A stretch of DNA of 23,613 nt from Acidimicrobiaceae bacterium (GTDB lineage Bacteria > Actinomycetota > Acidimicrobiia > Acidimicrobiales > Acidimicrobiaceae), in NCBI GenBank assembly GCA_013044365.1, contig JABEUP010000225.1, positions 1 to 23,613 of the forward strand, read 5' to 3'. The position numbers and the translations under genes are program-made. Below the pieces are notes generated by a model. It was not told the DNA's origin. It searched no databases and saw only the letters and a list, made by a program, of their open reading frames with translations. Shown here piece after piece: positions 1 through 6,859 of the stretch (position 1 is its first letter; every line of letters starts with the position of its first letter).

Positions 1-2
1 CC

Positions 3-305
3 CCTCCGCCTCCGAGGGTGGCCGTGACTGCTGTTCATTATGTGGCTCCGGTTGTGAGTTATTCCAGTTCGAGAAGCGGTCAGGCTTCGTGGTACGGCGC
101 CCCATCAGGAACCTGTGCTAATACATGGCTTCCGTTTGGAACCTTGGTAAAGGTTACAAACCTTGCCGATGGAGCTTCAACAACTTGCCGAGTGGAGGAC
201 AGGGGGCCATATGTGGGTGGACGAATACTGGACCTGTCGGAGGGTTCGTTCTCTCAGATAGCCAACGCGGGAACCGGAGTCATAAATATTACGATGCAGT
301 GGTAG
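3..305 (+). CDS. RlpA-like double-psi beta-barrel protein, 3' end (partial at window edge)
   Basis: This is the C-terminal end of a secreted cell-wall protein; the frame stays open to the window edge, so the true start lies outside. The visible part begins with a short Pro-rich linker (codons from position 3) and then a complete RlpA-type double-psi beta-barrel: GQASWYG, LPFGTLVKVTN, CRVEDRGPY and RILDLS. RlpA domains act on peptidoglycan, in some proteins as lytic transglycosylases. In the related actinobacterial locus the gene before rsmA encodes RpfB, a DUF348/G5 muralytic factor, so this gene probably fills that place with an RlpA domain at its end; that is inference, because the N-terminal part is not visible. 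The block before LPFGT reads CANTW, where many RlpA proteins have an AH dipeptide, so the usual histidine appears to be Asn. The internal GTG at 18 is not likely to be the real start. Confidence 0.85.
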   Translation, partial: PPPPRVAVTAVHYVAPVVSYSSSRSGQASWYGAPSGTCANTWLPFGTLVKVTNLADGASTTCRVEDRGPYVGGRILDLSEGSFSQIANAGTGVINITMQW

Positions 306-361
306 CGGTAGCCCGTCCTTGCTAATCTCAGCTTTAACCATGAGGATGTAAAGGGCTTAAG

Positions 362-1204
362 TTGGGTTTAGGACGCAGCGAGGTAATCCGGCTGTTGGAT
401 TCATTTGAATTATCGCCAAGCCGCGCACTTGGGCAGAACTTCTTATGCGATCCGAATGTAGCTGTGAAGATTGCCAGGTTGGCCGAGATTTCTGAAACTG
501 ATCGTGTGTTGGAGATCGGTCCGGGAATCGGGTCACTGACATTAGTACTTGCAAGCTTGGCAAGCTCAGTTGTCGCTATTGAATTTGACCGTTACCTTAT
601 AACGGTACTCAACGAGGTTCTAATTCAAAATAATCTTTCAAATGTTGAGGTTATTTGTGCAGATGCGCTGACAGTCGATTATGCAAGAGTCCTGGATCGT
701 GCTTTCGAGTGGAAATTGGTGGCAAATCTTCCCTACAATATCGCGACTCAGCTCGTACTTTCTATTCTGGAAAATCAACCAATGATTACTGAGATGTTGG
801 TGATGTTGCAGCGGGAGGTGGGGGAGCGAATGTGTGAATCACCAGGCACATCGAGCTTTTCCCAGGTGGCTCTTAAGCTGGGTTATTTTGCCCGCGCAAA
901 GGTGGTTTCGATAATTTCAAGGGAAGTCTTTATTCCCAGACCCAACGTGGATTCAGTATTGCTGCAGATCAAGAGACGGCCGGCATCAGAGCTGGAACTT
1001 GATGAGGAAAGCTATGACACAGTGTTTTCTCTGTCAAAGCTGGCATTTGCAAACAGGCGGCAAATGATTAGACGAACCCTTTCTTCCCGTATGTCCTCGC
1101 AGGATATCGAGGCTGCGGGAATTGATCCATCGAGACGGCCGGAGACGCTGAGTCTCAAGGAATGGAGTTCACTCGCCGAGACTATCTCCAGGGCGAAAGG
1201 CTGA
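362..1204 (+). CDS. rsmA: 16S rRNA (adenine1518-N6/adenine1519-N6)-dimethyltransferase RsmA
   Basis: RsmA (KsgA) dimethylates two adjacent adenines in the 3'-terminal hairpin of 16S rRNA, using SAM, during late 30S assembly in the cytoplasm. The 280-residue protein matches the family length. LGQNFLCD lies at residues 23-30, the SAM-binding motif EIGPGIGS at 51-58, the acidic ribose-binding EFD after the second strand, the catalytic NLPY at 122-125, and PRPNVDSVLLQI begins the C-terminal part. The start is TTG, six bases after AAGGG (351-355); no ATG or GTG fits nearby. The gene follows the RlpA-domain gene by 56 bases and precedes ispE by 4 bases, so rsmA and ispE are very likely cotranscribed and translationally coupled, as in other Actinobacteria. 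Confidence 0.97.
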   Translation: MGLGRSEVIRLLDSFELSPSRALGQNFLCDPNVAVKIARLAEISETDRVLEIGPGIGSLTLVLASLASSVVAIEFDRYLITVLNEVLIQNNLSNVEVICADALTVDYARVLDRAFEWKLVANLPYNIATQLVLSILENQPMITEMLVMLQREVGERMCESPGTSSFSQVALKLGYFARAKVVSIISREVFIPRPNVDSVLLQIKRRPASELELDEESYDTVFSLSKLAFANRRQMIRRTLSSRMSSQDIEAAGIDPSRRPETLSLKEWSSLAETISRAKG

Positions 1205-1208
1205 AGCT

Positions 1209-2021
1209 TTGCCGACACTTTTTTCACCTGCAAAATTGACCAAGTATTTAAAGATAACGGGAGTTCGTCCGGATGGTATGCATGAACTCGAGTCGGAGAT
1301 GGTTTCACTGTCTTTTGGTGACACGCTGGAGTTATGTGAGGGCGATGGAATTGAAGTTTTCGATGTCAATGGTGCTCTTGCTGGTCTTGAGGCTGGTCTC
1401 AACGAAATCCCCGTAGATGGCTCGAACTTGATTTCTAAGGCCTTACAAATCGCATGCCGGACTGCTCTGGTGCGCCTGTACAAAAGAATTCCACCCGGCG
1501 CAGGGCTTGGCGGCGGATCTTCCAACGCGGCGGCGATCCTAAGGTATTTCGGTGACATCGGATCGTTTCAAAAGGTATTCCTGCTCGGTGCCGACGTCCC
1601 TTATTGCGTGCGGGGTGGGAGAGCAATTGCGCGTGGAATTGGCGAGATATTGGATCCCCTGCCCTACGAAAAGGAAAGTTTTGTACTTTTGCTATCACCG
1701 TTTGGAGTGTCGACTAAAGAGGTGTACAGGCGCTTTGATTTGGAGCAAAGGGACTTGGATGATGCCGTGAACCATCTCGAACCAGCCGCCCAATTATGTG
1801 AGCCTAGATTGACGAAATCCAAAGATGTTCTCCGCCGACTTTCAGGCGCAGACCCGGTACTGGCAGGGAGTGGTTCCACTTACTTTGTTCGAGGAACTTT
1901 CGCCGACCTGGATCTAACCAGCCAACCCAAAGCCGATGAAGGATTCCGCTACCTGGATGTGGCTGTTGACGGAACGGGCTACCGGCTCATTGAGACATCG
2001 ACAGTTCCAGAGCTCTCGTGA
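1209..2021 (+). CDS. ispE: 4-diphosphocytidyl-2-C-methyl-D-erythritol kinase IspE
   Basis: IspE phosphorylates CDP-methylerythritol with ATP in the MEP pathway of isoprenoid synthesis, which supplies undecaprenyl carriers and quinones. It is a GHMP kinase of 270 residues, slightly shorter than the 283 of E. coli. SPAK (Lys9) and RPDGMHELES mark the N-terminus. The ATP loop PPGAGLGGGSSNAA lies at 95-108, LLGADVPY carries the probable catalytic Asp129, and AGSGSTYF is the third GHMP motif. The start is TTG, 4 bases after the rsmA stop, so translation is probably coupled to rsmA. Only a weak ribosome site can be seen. The stop codon sits inside a strong hairpin (2005-2031), described separately. 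Confidence 0.95.
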   Translation: MPTLFSPAKLTKYLKITGVRPDGMHELESEMVSLSFGDTLELCEGDGIEVFDVNGALAGLEAGLNEIPVDGSNLISKALQIACRTALVRLYKRIPPGAGLGGGSSNAAAILRYFGDIGSFQKVFLLGADVPYCVRGGRAIARGIGEILDPLPYEKESFVLLLSPFGVSTKEVYRRFDLEQRDLDDAVNHLEPAAQLCEPRLTKSKDVLRRLSGADPVLAGSGSTYFVRGTFADLDLTSQPKADEGFRYLDVAVDGTGYRLIETSTVPELS

Positions 2022-2031
2022 GCCTCTGGAG
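2005..2031 (+). terminator. Strong hairpin across the ispE stop codon, without T tract
   Basis: CCAGAGCTC (2007-2015) pairs with GAG plus CTCTGG (2020-2022 and 2024-2029), leaving a four-base TCGT loop and one bulged C. The flanking T2006-A2030 and T2005-G2031 add a Watson-Crick and a wobble pair. The ispE stop codon (2019-2021) lies in the loop and first 3' pairs. No run of T follows, so it is not a classical intrinsic terminator. It may act as an mRNA 3'-end stabiliser or a poorly T-dependent terminator. The pairing is seen directly; the role is inference. Confidence 0.45.
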
Positions 2032-2332
2032 TGTCATAATCAGGCGAGGGCTAACCTCGGGGATTGGCATGACCCAGAACCCCGAAGTTACTTACCCGCA
2101 GCTCGTCGTTGCCAGCGAGTTGCCTTCAACATCTTCTTATGTTTCTTTTTACGCATGCGCTTTCGGCGCTTTTTTATTAGTGATCCCATAAGGAACAAAA
2201 CAATAGCCGATTTTTTTGTAACCTCGGTATTTCACAGCCTTTATAAAGTGTGAAATTGGCAGACAATGGACTACCAGGTGCTTGGTGTGGGCGTGATCGC
2301 AGGGTCATTTGGTCTAGGATCTCTTTGTCGAT
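2022..2332. other. Non-coding stretch between ispE and tRNA-Gln
   Basis: No convincing gene is present. After the ispE hairpin there are small inverted repeats: CGAGG/CCTCG at 2045-2059 and CTCG/CGAG around 2103-2119. A weak terminator-like element follows at 2157-2175. The stretch 2176-2260 is AT-rich. A TAGGAT hexamer at 2315-2320 is the best -10 candidate for the tRNA, but no clear -35 hexamer lies at the right distance. Confidence 0.6.
2157..2175 (+). terminator. Weak candidate intrinsic terminator after ispE
   Basis: GCGC (2157-2160), loop TTTCG and GCGC (2166-2169) are followed by six T residues (2170-2175). The stem has only four G/C pairs. With the larger hairpin at the ispE stop codon it is a plausible end for the rsmA-ispE transcript. 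Confidence 0.35.
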
Positions 2333-2405
2333 TGGCGGGTAGTTCAACCGGCAGAACGCCTGACTTTGGATCAGGAGGTTGGAGGTTCGAGCCCTCCCCC
2401 GCCAG
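2333..2405 (+). tRNA. tRNA-Gln (anticodon TTG)
   Basis: A full cloverleaf can be drawn. The acceptor stem is TGGCGGG (2333-2339) with CCCGCCA (2398-2404), and the discriminator is G2405. The D stem is GTTC/GAAC around a loop containing the GG pair. The anticodon stem CCTGA/TCAGG closes the loop CTTTGGA, giving anticodon TTG at 2366-2368, which reads CAA and by wobble CAG. The T stem GGAGG/CCTCC closes TTCGAGC. The weak first pair U1-A72 is typical of bacterial glutamine tRNAs. CCA is not encoded. A tRNA-Gln next to glmU is also found in mycobacteria, which supports the locus assignment. Confidence 0.97.
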
Positions 2406-2912
2406 CTTGTTGTATAGACTGAGTGGTTTTCTTTATTTCAACTATTTGGAAGAATTGTCTTCCCTAGTCCAGGTCAGGTTTTGGCGGGTAGGTCGGTTTC
2501 AGAAGATGCGAGGTTCTAAATATCGCCGACATGGGTAGATAGGCGGGTTCTTCCTGCGATTATCTGAAATTGCCCGAGTTTGTTTCAAGTCTGTTGTTAC
2601 CTTCGGTGGACTGCAAATCAACCAGATTACAAAGTTGTCCATCATGTAAAATTGCCGTACGAATTTTATTTTTTGATTATTTCAGCGGTACCACCGATAA
2701 TGTTACCTATAATTTTGAATTGCCTAAATGGTTCTTGGCGGGGTCATTGTGTGGGTTATTGGCAGGGCGGTAAACGGTATCGGATGATTGCCACGCATCA
2801 GGGGTCTCAGAGTGAGCTGACTGTCTATTTTTTTATAAGTCAAATTTGTTTTTAGACCTAATACCCAGATTTAACGAGATGGGTTTTTGTTTGTGTCAGA
2901 GGGGTTCTCGAG
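2406..2912. other. 507-bp non-coding stretch between tRNA-Gln and the diguanylate cyclase
   Basis: No supported gene is seen; two overlapping open frames (2570-2773, 2580-2855) resemble no family and lack good ribosome sites. A perfect hairpin GGAAGA-ATTG-TCTTCC at 2448-2463 lies 42 bases after the tRNA. The hexamer TATAAT at 2708-2713 matches a -10 box perfectly but has no matching -35. ACCCA/TGGGT (2863-2867 and 2880-2884) followed by a run of T (2884-2888) forms a weak terminator-like element just before the next gene. The stretch is more AT-rich than the flanking genes. Confidence 0.55.
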
Positions 2913-3911
2913 ATGGAAGACGTTTTTGACAACTCGATAGATGAGTTGCGGGCCGCGTCTAGTCTGCATGAGCCCATTTTCCCATTTTCCGATTTTTCCT
3001 CTGCCTCAAAGGCCGCGGTCGCTTTCTTGAGAGCGGTAACCAGTTTTGAACTTTGCGCAGTAACCCGAATCGAAGAGAACGAGCTTATTCTCCTAAGTGT
3101 GAACGATTCCCCTTACGGGTTAAAGCCTGGAGACACTATTACCTTGGAGAGGGGCCTTTGCTCCGGGGTAGTAAATGGTGAGTGTCCAAAGTTCATAGCG
3201 GACACAGGCAGTCGCCATGGTTCAGGTGCGTTGGAGCGCTTGGGTTCAATACCGGATATCGGGGCTCATATTGGAGTGCCTTTGATCCTGGCCAACCATA
3301 CAGTATTCGGTACGATATGTGCAATCAACCGTGACCCAATGCCAGACCTTACTTCTCTTGAGATTACTGCCATTGAGTTAACTGCCAGGATGCTATCCAC
3401 GGTTCTTTCGCTGGAACTTCAATCTCTTGACCAACGGAGAAGGTACGAGCGAGCAAAAAGGGAATCCGAGAGTGACGAACTTACGGGTTTACTGAATCGA
3501 AGAGGTTGGGACAGGGCAGTCAGCGAAGAAGATATCCTGTGCGCGCAGTATGGCTTCTCGGCGTCGGTCATGGTTATTGACTTGGACAATCTCAAGATCG
3601 TAAATGATACTCAGGGCCACAAGGCTGGCGACGGTCTGCTTCGCAAAGCTGCCGAGATCATCGAGCAGACCTGTAGGGCGGATGACGTTGTGGCCAGAAC
3701 AGGTGGCGATGAATTTGCGGTCCTTACCAAAGGGATAAGTCAAGAGGGGTTACAGGCATTTGCCCGCAGAATCCGGATTGCCTTGATGGTCGCTGGTGTA
3801 TCCGCTTCAGTCGGAACGAGCACGCGAAGTTCGTCAAAATCTCTAATTGACGCTTGGACCGAAGCTGACGAGGCCATGTACGTGTCCAAACGGTCTAAGC
3901 CTATTTTGTAG
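2913..3911 (+). CDS. GAF-GGDEF diguanylate cyclase
   Basis: The 332-residue cytoplasmic protein is predicted to make cyclic di-GMP from two GTP. Residues about 25-170 look like a GAF sensor domain, with segments such as GVPLILANHTVFGTICAI. A short charged linker leads into the GGDEF domain, which starts at DELTGLLNRRGW (about 188). The metal and substrate segment VIDLDNLKIVNDTQGHKAGD is intact and the active site reads GGDEF at 264-268. RADD at 255-258 is an RxxD inhibitory site five residues before GGDEF, so product feedback is expected. There is no membrane segment and no EAL domain. The start is ATG with GAGGGG (2899-2904) eight bases upstream, unlike the GTG/TTG starts of its neighbours. 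The GAF ligand cannot be predicted. Confidence 0.93.
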   Translation: MEDVFDNSIDELRAASSLHEPIFPFSDFSSASKAAVAFLRAVTSFELCAVTRIEENELILLSVNDSPYGLKPGDTITLERGLCSGVVNGECPKFIADTGSRHGSGALERLGSIPDIGAHIGVPLILANHTVFGTICAINRDPMPDLTSLEITAIELTARMLSTVLSLELQSLDQRRRYERAKRESESDELTGLLNRRGWDRAVSEEDILCAQYGFSASVMVIDLDNLKIVNDTQGHKAGDGLLRKAAEIIEQTCRADDVVARTGGDEFAVLTKGISQEGLQAFARRIRIALMVAGVSASVGTSTRSSSKSLIDAWTEADEAMYVSKRSKPIL

Positions 3912-4521
3912 TTTTGGTCGTTCTTTTCATTTGAGGTAGCTTTCGTGTAAATATTCACGGAGCAGTGGCCGATCATGGGTGCGACTCGTCCATTTTGTTC
4001 GGTACCTCGATGGTTCGGAAATCTCAAATCAATCTCTCGTTCGGCACAGACCTCTCTGATGATCTCCCTCGGTCGGTCATCGACTGCTCCAGTGGTGATA
4101 GGACGGCGGTACTTTGGATACCGGACAACGTGGGGGGCCGCAGCGATTCCCTGGCGATAGCCCGCTATAGCGACCGGAGTCCGCGGCGTAGCTTAGAAAG
4201 TTGGGGATCTGTCGCCGCGCCCGGTTCCATTGAACCGGTGGCCGGAACCAGTACCGATGCACCGCCTTTCACTTTTCGAATGAAGTTATAGTTGTTCTGT
4301 CCGTGGGTCTGTAAAAACCAGAGACAGAAACTCTGCTACTGTGATGGTAGCCAGGGCTGGTTTTAACCGTCGCGGTGTTGGTCGCGTCAGAACTGGTTCT
4401 CCGACAGGGAACCAGGCAGCGTGAGTCAGAAATCCCCGGGATTTGTTCGCGGGGAGGATTCAAGTTTAAGAAGTTCTTTAGCTTATAAGGTGACAGAGAG
4501 ATCGATCTTGAGGTGCCGCAG
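3912..4521. other. 610-bp stretch upstream of glmU with several inverted repeats
   Basis: No supported gene. An open frame at 3965-4291 (GTG start, 108 codons) has no recognisable similarity and a ribosome site too close to its start, so it is not called. The stretch contains strong inverted repeats: CCGGTTC-CATT-GAACCGG (4221-4238), AAAACCAG/CTGGTTTT (4314-4321 with 4357-4364) enclosing CTAC/GTAG, CTGGTTC/GAACCAG (4393-4399 with 4409-4415), and TCCCCG/CGGGGA around 4433-4455. TATAAG at 4484-4489, inside the palindrome CTTATAAG, is a possible -10 box for glmU, though without a good -35. Confidence 0.55.
4314..4415 (+). promoter_or_regulatory. Candidate structured leader upstream of glmU
   Basis: The outer helix AAAACCAG (4314-4321) with CTGGTTTT (4357-4364) encloses two small helices, CAGA/TCTG (4325-4335) and CTAC/GTAG (4336-4350), giving a possible three-way junction. 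An alternative helix CAGAG/CTCTG (4319-4323 with 4331-4335) would compete with the outer helix. A separate perfect 7-bp hairpin with a 9-base loop follows at 4393-4415. I do not recognise a known riboswitch class here. The pairing is seen; function and transcription are inference. Confidence 0.3.
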
Positions 4522-5622
4522 GTGAGTTTTCGACCCCTATTTGCAGCTATGTTGGCAGCTGGCGAAGGTACGAGGATGAAGTCTTCGCGTCCTAAGACTT
4601 TGGCAAGAATATGTGGGAGACCGATGGGCATGCATGTTCTTGAGGCGCTATCTCAGGCTGGTGTCGAAGACGCTGTGGTGGTGGTAGGACATGAGGCAGA
4701 GCGGGTAAAAGTTTCCCTGGCTGCGTTGGCGCCTTCGGAAATGAAGATACGATTTGTCGAGCAGTCTCAACGTCTCGGTACGGGGGATGCACTCAGCGTT
4801 GCATTGACAGTATTGCCTGATGTGATTAGTTACAGTGGCAGTGAGACCCCGGTTGTACTGGTTGTGCCGGGGGATACGCCCCTGATCACTCCCAAGACTT
4901 TAAGAGAGCTTGTGGAGACCCATATTGTTTCCAGAGCATCTGCAACATTGATCACAGCGGTACCTGAAGATGCGATTGGCTACGGCCGGATTGTGCGCGG
5001 CAAGGACGGGCGGGTAACCCATATTGTCGAGGAGCGCGATGCAACGTCCGAACAGAAGCAGATCAAGGAAATTAACACGGGAATATATGCCTTCAATCTT
5101 GATGTATTAGCTCCCACATTGAGAAGGATTTCACCCAAGAATACCCAAAAGGAGTTCTATCTCACTGACTCGATATCGATACTTTCAGAAATGGGATATT
5201 TGGTTTCAGCATTGCAGATTGACGACGGAGTGGAGGCCCTAGGCGTAAACGATCAGATGCAGTTAGCCGAAGCGGAAAAACAGTTTCGCCGCCGGATCAA
5301 CCGCCAGTGGATGTCGAGAGGCGTTACCATGGTTGATCCAGATACGGTTTATATTTCAGCCACTGTTGAGATTGGGCAGGACACCACCATTTGGCCAAGT
5401 GTGCATCTGGCTGGCAATACCCAAATTGGTAGTTCGGTTGAGATCGGACCTGACACGAGGCTCCTAGACTGTTCAGTTGGGGATGGAGCAAGAGTAACTC
5501 GATGCGAGGCCTCAGGTGCAGACATTGGTGCAGGTGCGATCGTCGGTCCCTGGGTTGTGCTTTCACGTGGTGCTAAGGTTGAACCTGATACTTCTACTGG
5601 ATCTTTCAAAACACTGAGGTAG
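4522..5622 (+). CDS. glmU: GlmU with truncated acetyltransferase domain (N-acetylglucosamine-1-phosphate uridyltransferase)
   Basis: GlmU normally carries out two steps to UDP-GlcNAc: acetylation of glucosamine-1-phosphate (C-terminal domain) and UTP-dependent uridylation (N-terminal domain). The uridyltransferase part is complete: LAAGEGTRMKSSRPKTL, GDTPLIT, GYGRIV, EINTGIYAFN and LGVNDQMQLAEAE. The C-terminal left-handed beta-helix begins normally (ATVEIGQDTTIWPSV) but the protein ends at GSFKTLR, about 366 residues against about 456 in E. coli. The region with the catalytic histidine and acetyl-CoA site is missing, and LSRGA replaces the usual LRPGA. The stop is followed after 5 bases by prs, so no lost domain lies downstream. 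GTG 4522 is preferred because GAGG (4510-4513) is 8 bases upstream; GTG 4513 is an in-frame alternative. Activity is probably uridyltransferase only. Confidence 0.93.
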   Translation: MSFRPLFAAMLAAGEGTRMKSSRPKTLARICGRPMGMHVLEALSQAGVEDAVVVVGHEAERVKVSLAALAPSEMKIRFVEQSQRLGTGDALSVALTVLPDVISYSGSETPVVLVVPGDTPLITPKTLRELVETHIVSRASATLITAVPEDAIGYGRIVRGKDGRVTHIVEERDATSEQKQIKEINTGIYAFNLDVLAPTLRRISPKNTQKEFYLTDSISILSEMGYLVSALQIDDGVEALGVNDQMQLAEAEKQFRRRINRQWMSRGVTMVDPDTVYISATVEIGQDTTIWPSVHLAGNTQIGSSVEIGPDTRLLDCSVGDGARVTRCEASGADIGAGAIVGPWVVLSRGAKVEPDTSTGSFKTLR

Positions 5623-5627
5623 GAAAA

Positions 5628-6599
5628 GTGGAGCTAGTTCCGAGGAAGCGGCTTGAGCTCTATTCGGGTAGATCTCATGCTCAGCTTGCGCTTGAAATTG
5701 CAGCAAATCTTGACGTGACATTGGGCGGTGTCGTGCTTAAGGAGTTTGCGGACGGCGAAATTCACTGCAGGTTCGGTGAATCCGTGAGAGGCAAGGATAT
5801 TTTCATTATTCAGACGCATTCCGGGCCTGTCAATGACTCTCTCATGGAGCAGCTAATCATGATAGATGCCGCCAAGAGGGCTTCTGCCAAGCGGATCACT
5901 GCTGTATGTCCTTATTACGGCTATTCCAGGCAGGACCGCAAAGCATCGGGAAGAGAGCCGATCACAGCAAAGCTTGTCGCAGACATGATGGCGGTAGCAG
6001 GTGCAGACAGGATCATTGCGCTGGATCTTCACTCTGGTCAGATCCAAGGGTTCTTCGATGGCCCGGTTGATCATCTAACATCGATGCCGGTACTGATTGC
6101 CTATCTGAAAAAGAATGCGGATCCTGAGACGGTCATCGTCGCTCCTGATGCCGGACGCGTTAAGGTTGCATCAAGATTTTCGCAGATTCTAAATTGTGAT
6201 CTTGCGTTCGTGCACAAGCGGCGCCCACGGGGCACGGCCAACGTGGTTGAGGCGCTTGATGTTGTTGGCGAGGTTGAAGGAAGACGCTGCGTAATTATCG
6301 ACGACATGATAGATACGGCCGGAACCATCTGTGCTGCGTCAGATCTTTTGATGGATAGGGGAGCCTCCGAGGTTTGGGCAATGGCAACGCACGGTTTACT
6401 CTCTGATCCGGCAGCTAAAAGATTAAACGACTCCGCAATTTCCAGAGTCGTGATTACCAACACCTTGCCTCAGCGCTCAGACCGGATAATAGAAAAGCTT
6501 GAGGTACTTTCAGTTGCACCAATAATTGCCCAGGCTATTGGGGCAGTTTTTGAGGACTCTTCTGTTTCTGAGATCTTTGGTGGTGAGAATCTTTCTTAA
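5628..6599 (+). CDS. prs: Ribose-phosphate pyrophosphokinase (PRPP synthetase)
   Basis: Prs transfers pyrophosphate from ATP to ribose-5-phosphate to make PRPP for purine, pyrimidine, histidine, tryptophan and NAD synthesis. The 323-residue protein has the usual length. It shows FADGEIHCRF, the ATP-binding RQDRKASGREPITAKL from residue 101, DLHSGQIQGFF, APDAGRVK (the actinobacterial form of this segment), KRRPRGTANV (catalytic flexible loop region) and the PRPP-binding loop DDMIDTAGT at 225-233. The start is GTG, with GAGG (5616-5619) overlapping the end of glmU, so translation is probably coupled to glmU. The glmU-prs pairing is widely conserved in Gram-positive bacteria. Confidence 0.97.
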   Translation: MELVPRKRLELYSGRSHAQLALEIAANLDVTLGGVVLKEFADGEIHCRFGESVRGKDIFIIQTHSGPVNDSLMEQLIMIDAAKRASAKRITAVCPYYGYSRQDRKASGREPITAKLVADMMAVAGADRIIALDLHSGQIQGFFDGPVDHLTSMPVLIAYLKKNADPETVIVAPDAGRVKVASRFSQILNCDLAFVHKRRPRGTANVVEALDVVGEVEGRRCVIIDDMIDTAGTICAASDLLMDRGASEVWAMATHGLLSDPAAKRLNDSAISRVVITNTLPQRSDRIIEKLEVLSVAPIIAQAIGAVFEDSSVSEIFGGENLS

Positions 6600-6759
6600 G
6601 TTCTGAATTCGGGTTTGCGTGGATGGCCGCGAAGCTTAGGCATATTGGATACTGCTACTTATTTATGAAAGTAAAAGAATTTGCGTGAATCAGTTGTCGC
6701 CCCAGTTTTTAACCTTGCGGCAAGACTTCGCTGCTCAGGTTGGCGCGAGCAATGTGGAC

Positions 6760-6789
6760 TTGACAAATTGGTTAAGTGCCCAGCTTAAT
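6760..6789 (+). promoter_or_regulatory. Candidate promoter for rplY-pth-mfd
   Basis: A consensus -35 box TTGACA lies at 6760-6765, and CTTAAT at 6784-6789 (4 of 6 matches to TATAAT) follows with an 18-base spacer. A second -10-like hexamer, TAGAAT at 6801-6806, has no matching -35. The element lies in the 260-bp gap after prs and would give an rplY leader of about 64 bases. Confidence 0.4.
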
Positions 6790-6859
6790 GGATGAGTAAC
6801 TAGAATAGCCAAGTTATTTGTAGCAGATCTGGGTAGTAAGTTAATTTTAGGAGAATTAG

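Noticed and set aside
1936..2253. Open frame overlapping the end of ispE
   Set aside because: It overlaps a certain gene in another frame and continues through hairpins and AT-rich non-coding sequence without any motif.
2570..2855. Two overlapping open frames between tRNA-Gln and the diguanylate cyclase
   Set aside because: Low-complexity, Cys- and Phe-rich translations with no ribosome site or family resemblance.
2540..2912. Cyclic di-GMP riboswitch upstream of the diguanylate cyclase
   Set aside because: I looked for the GEMM-type conserved core and did not find it; only a weak ACCCA/TGGGT hairpin is present.
3965..4291. Open frame of 108 codons (GTG start) upstream of glmU
   Set aside because: No recognisable family or motif; GGAG lies only two bases from the start; the frame runs through a strong hairpin at 4221-4238. 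It could be a lineage-specific small gene, but nothing supports it.
4300..4520. Known structured RNAs (SRP RNA, RNase P RNA, tmRNA, glmS ribozyme) upstream of glmU
   Set aside because: None of their conserved cores is recognisable, although the region has several hairpins.
4269..4631. Reverse-strand frame of 120 codons over the glmU start
   Set aside because: It overlaps the conserved glmU N-terminus and has no motif.
5600..5640. Frameshift as the cause of short GlmU
   Set aside because: The bases after the stop are already the ribosome site and start of prs; no frame downstream encodes the missing beta-helix.
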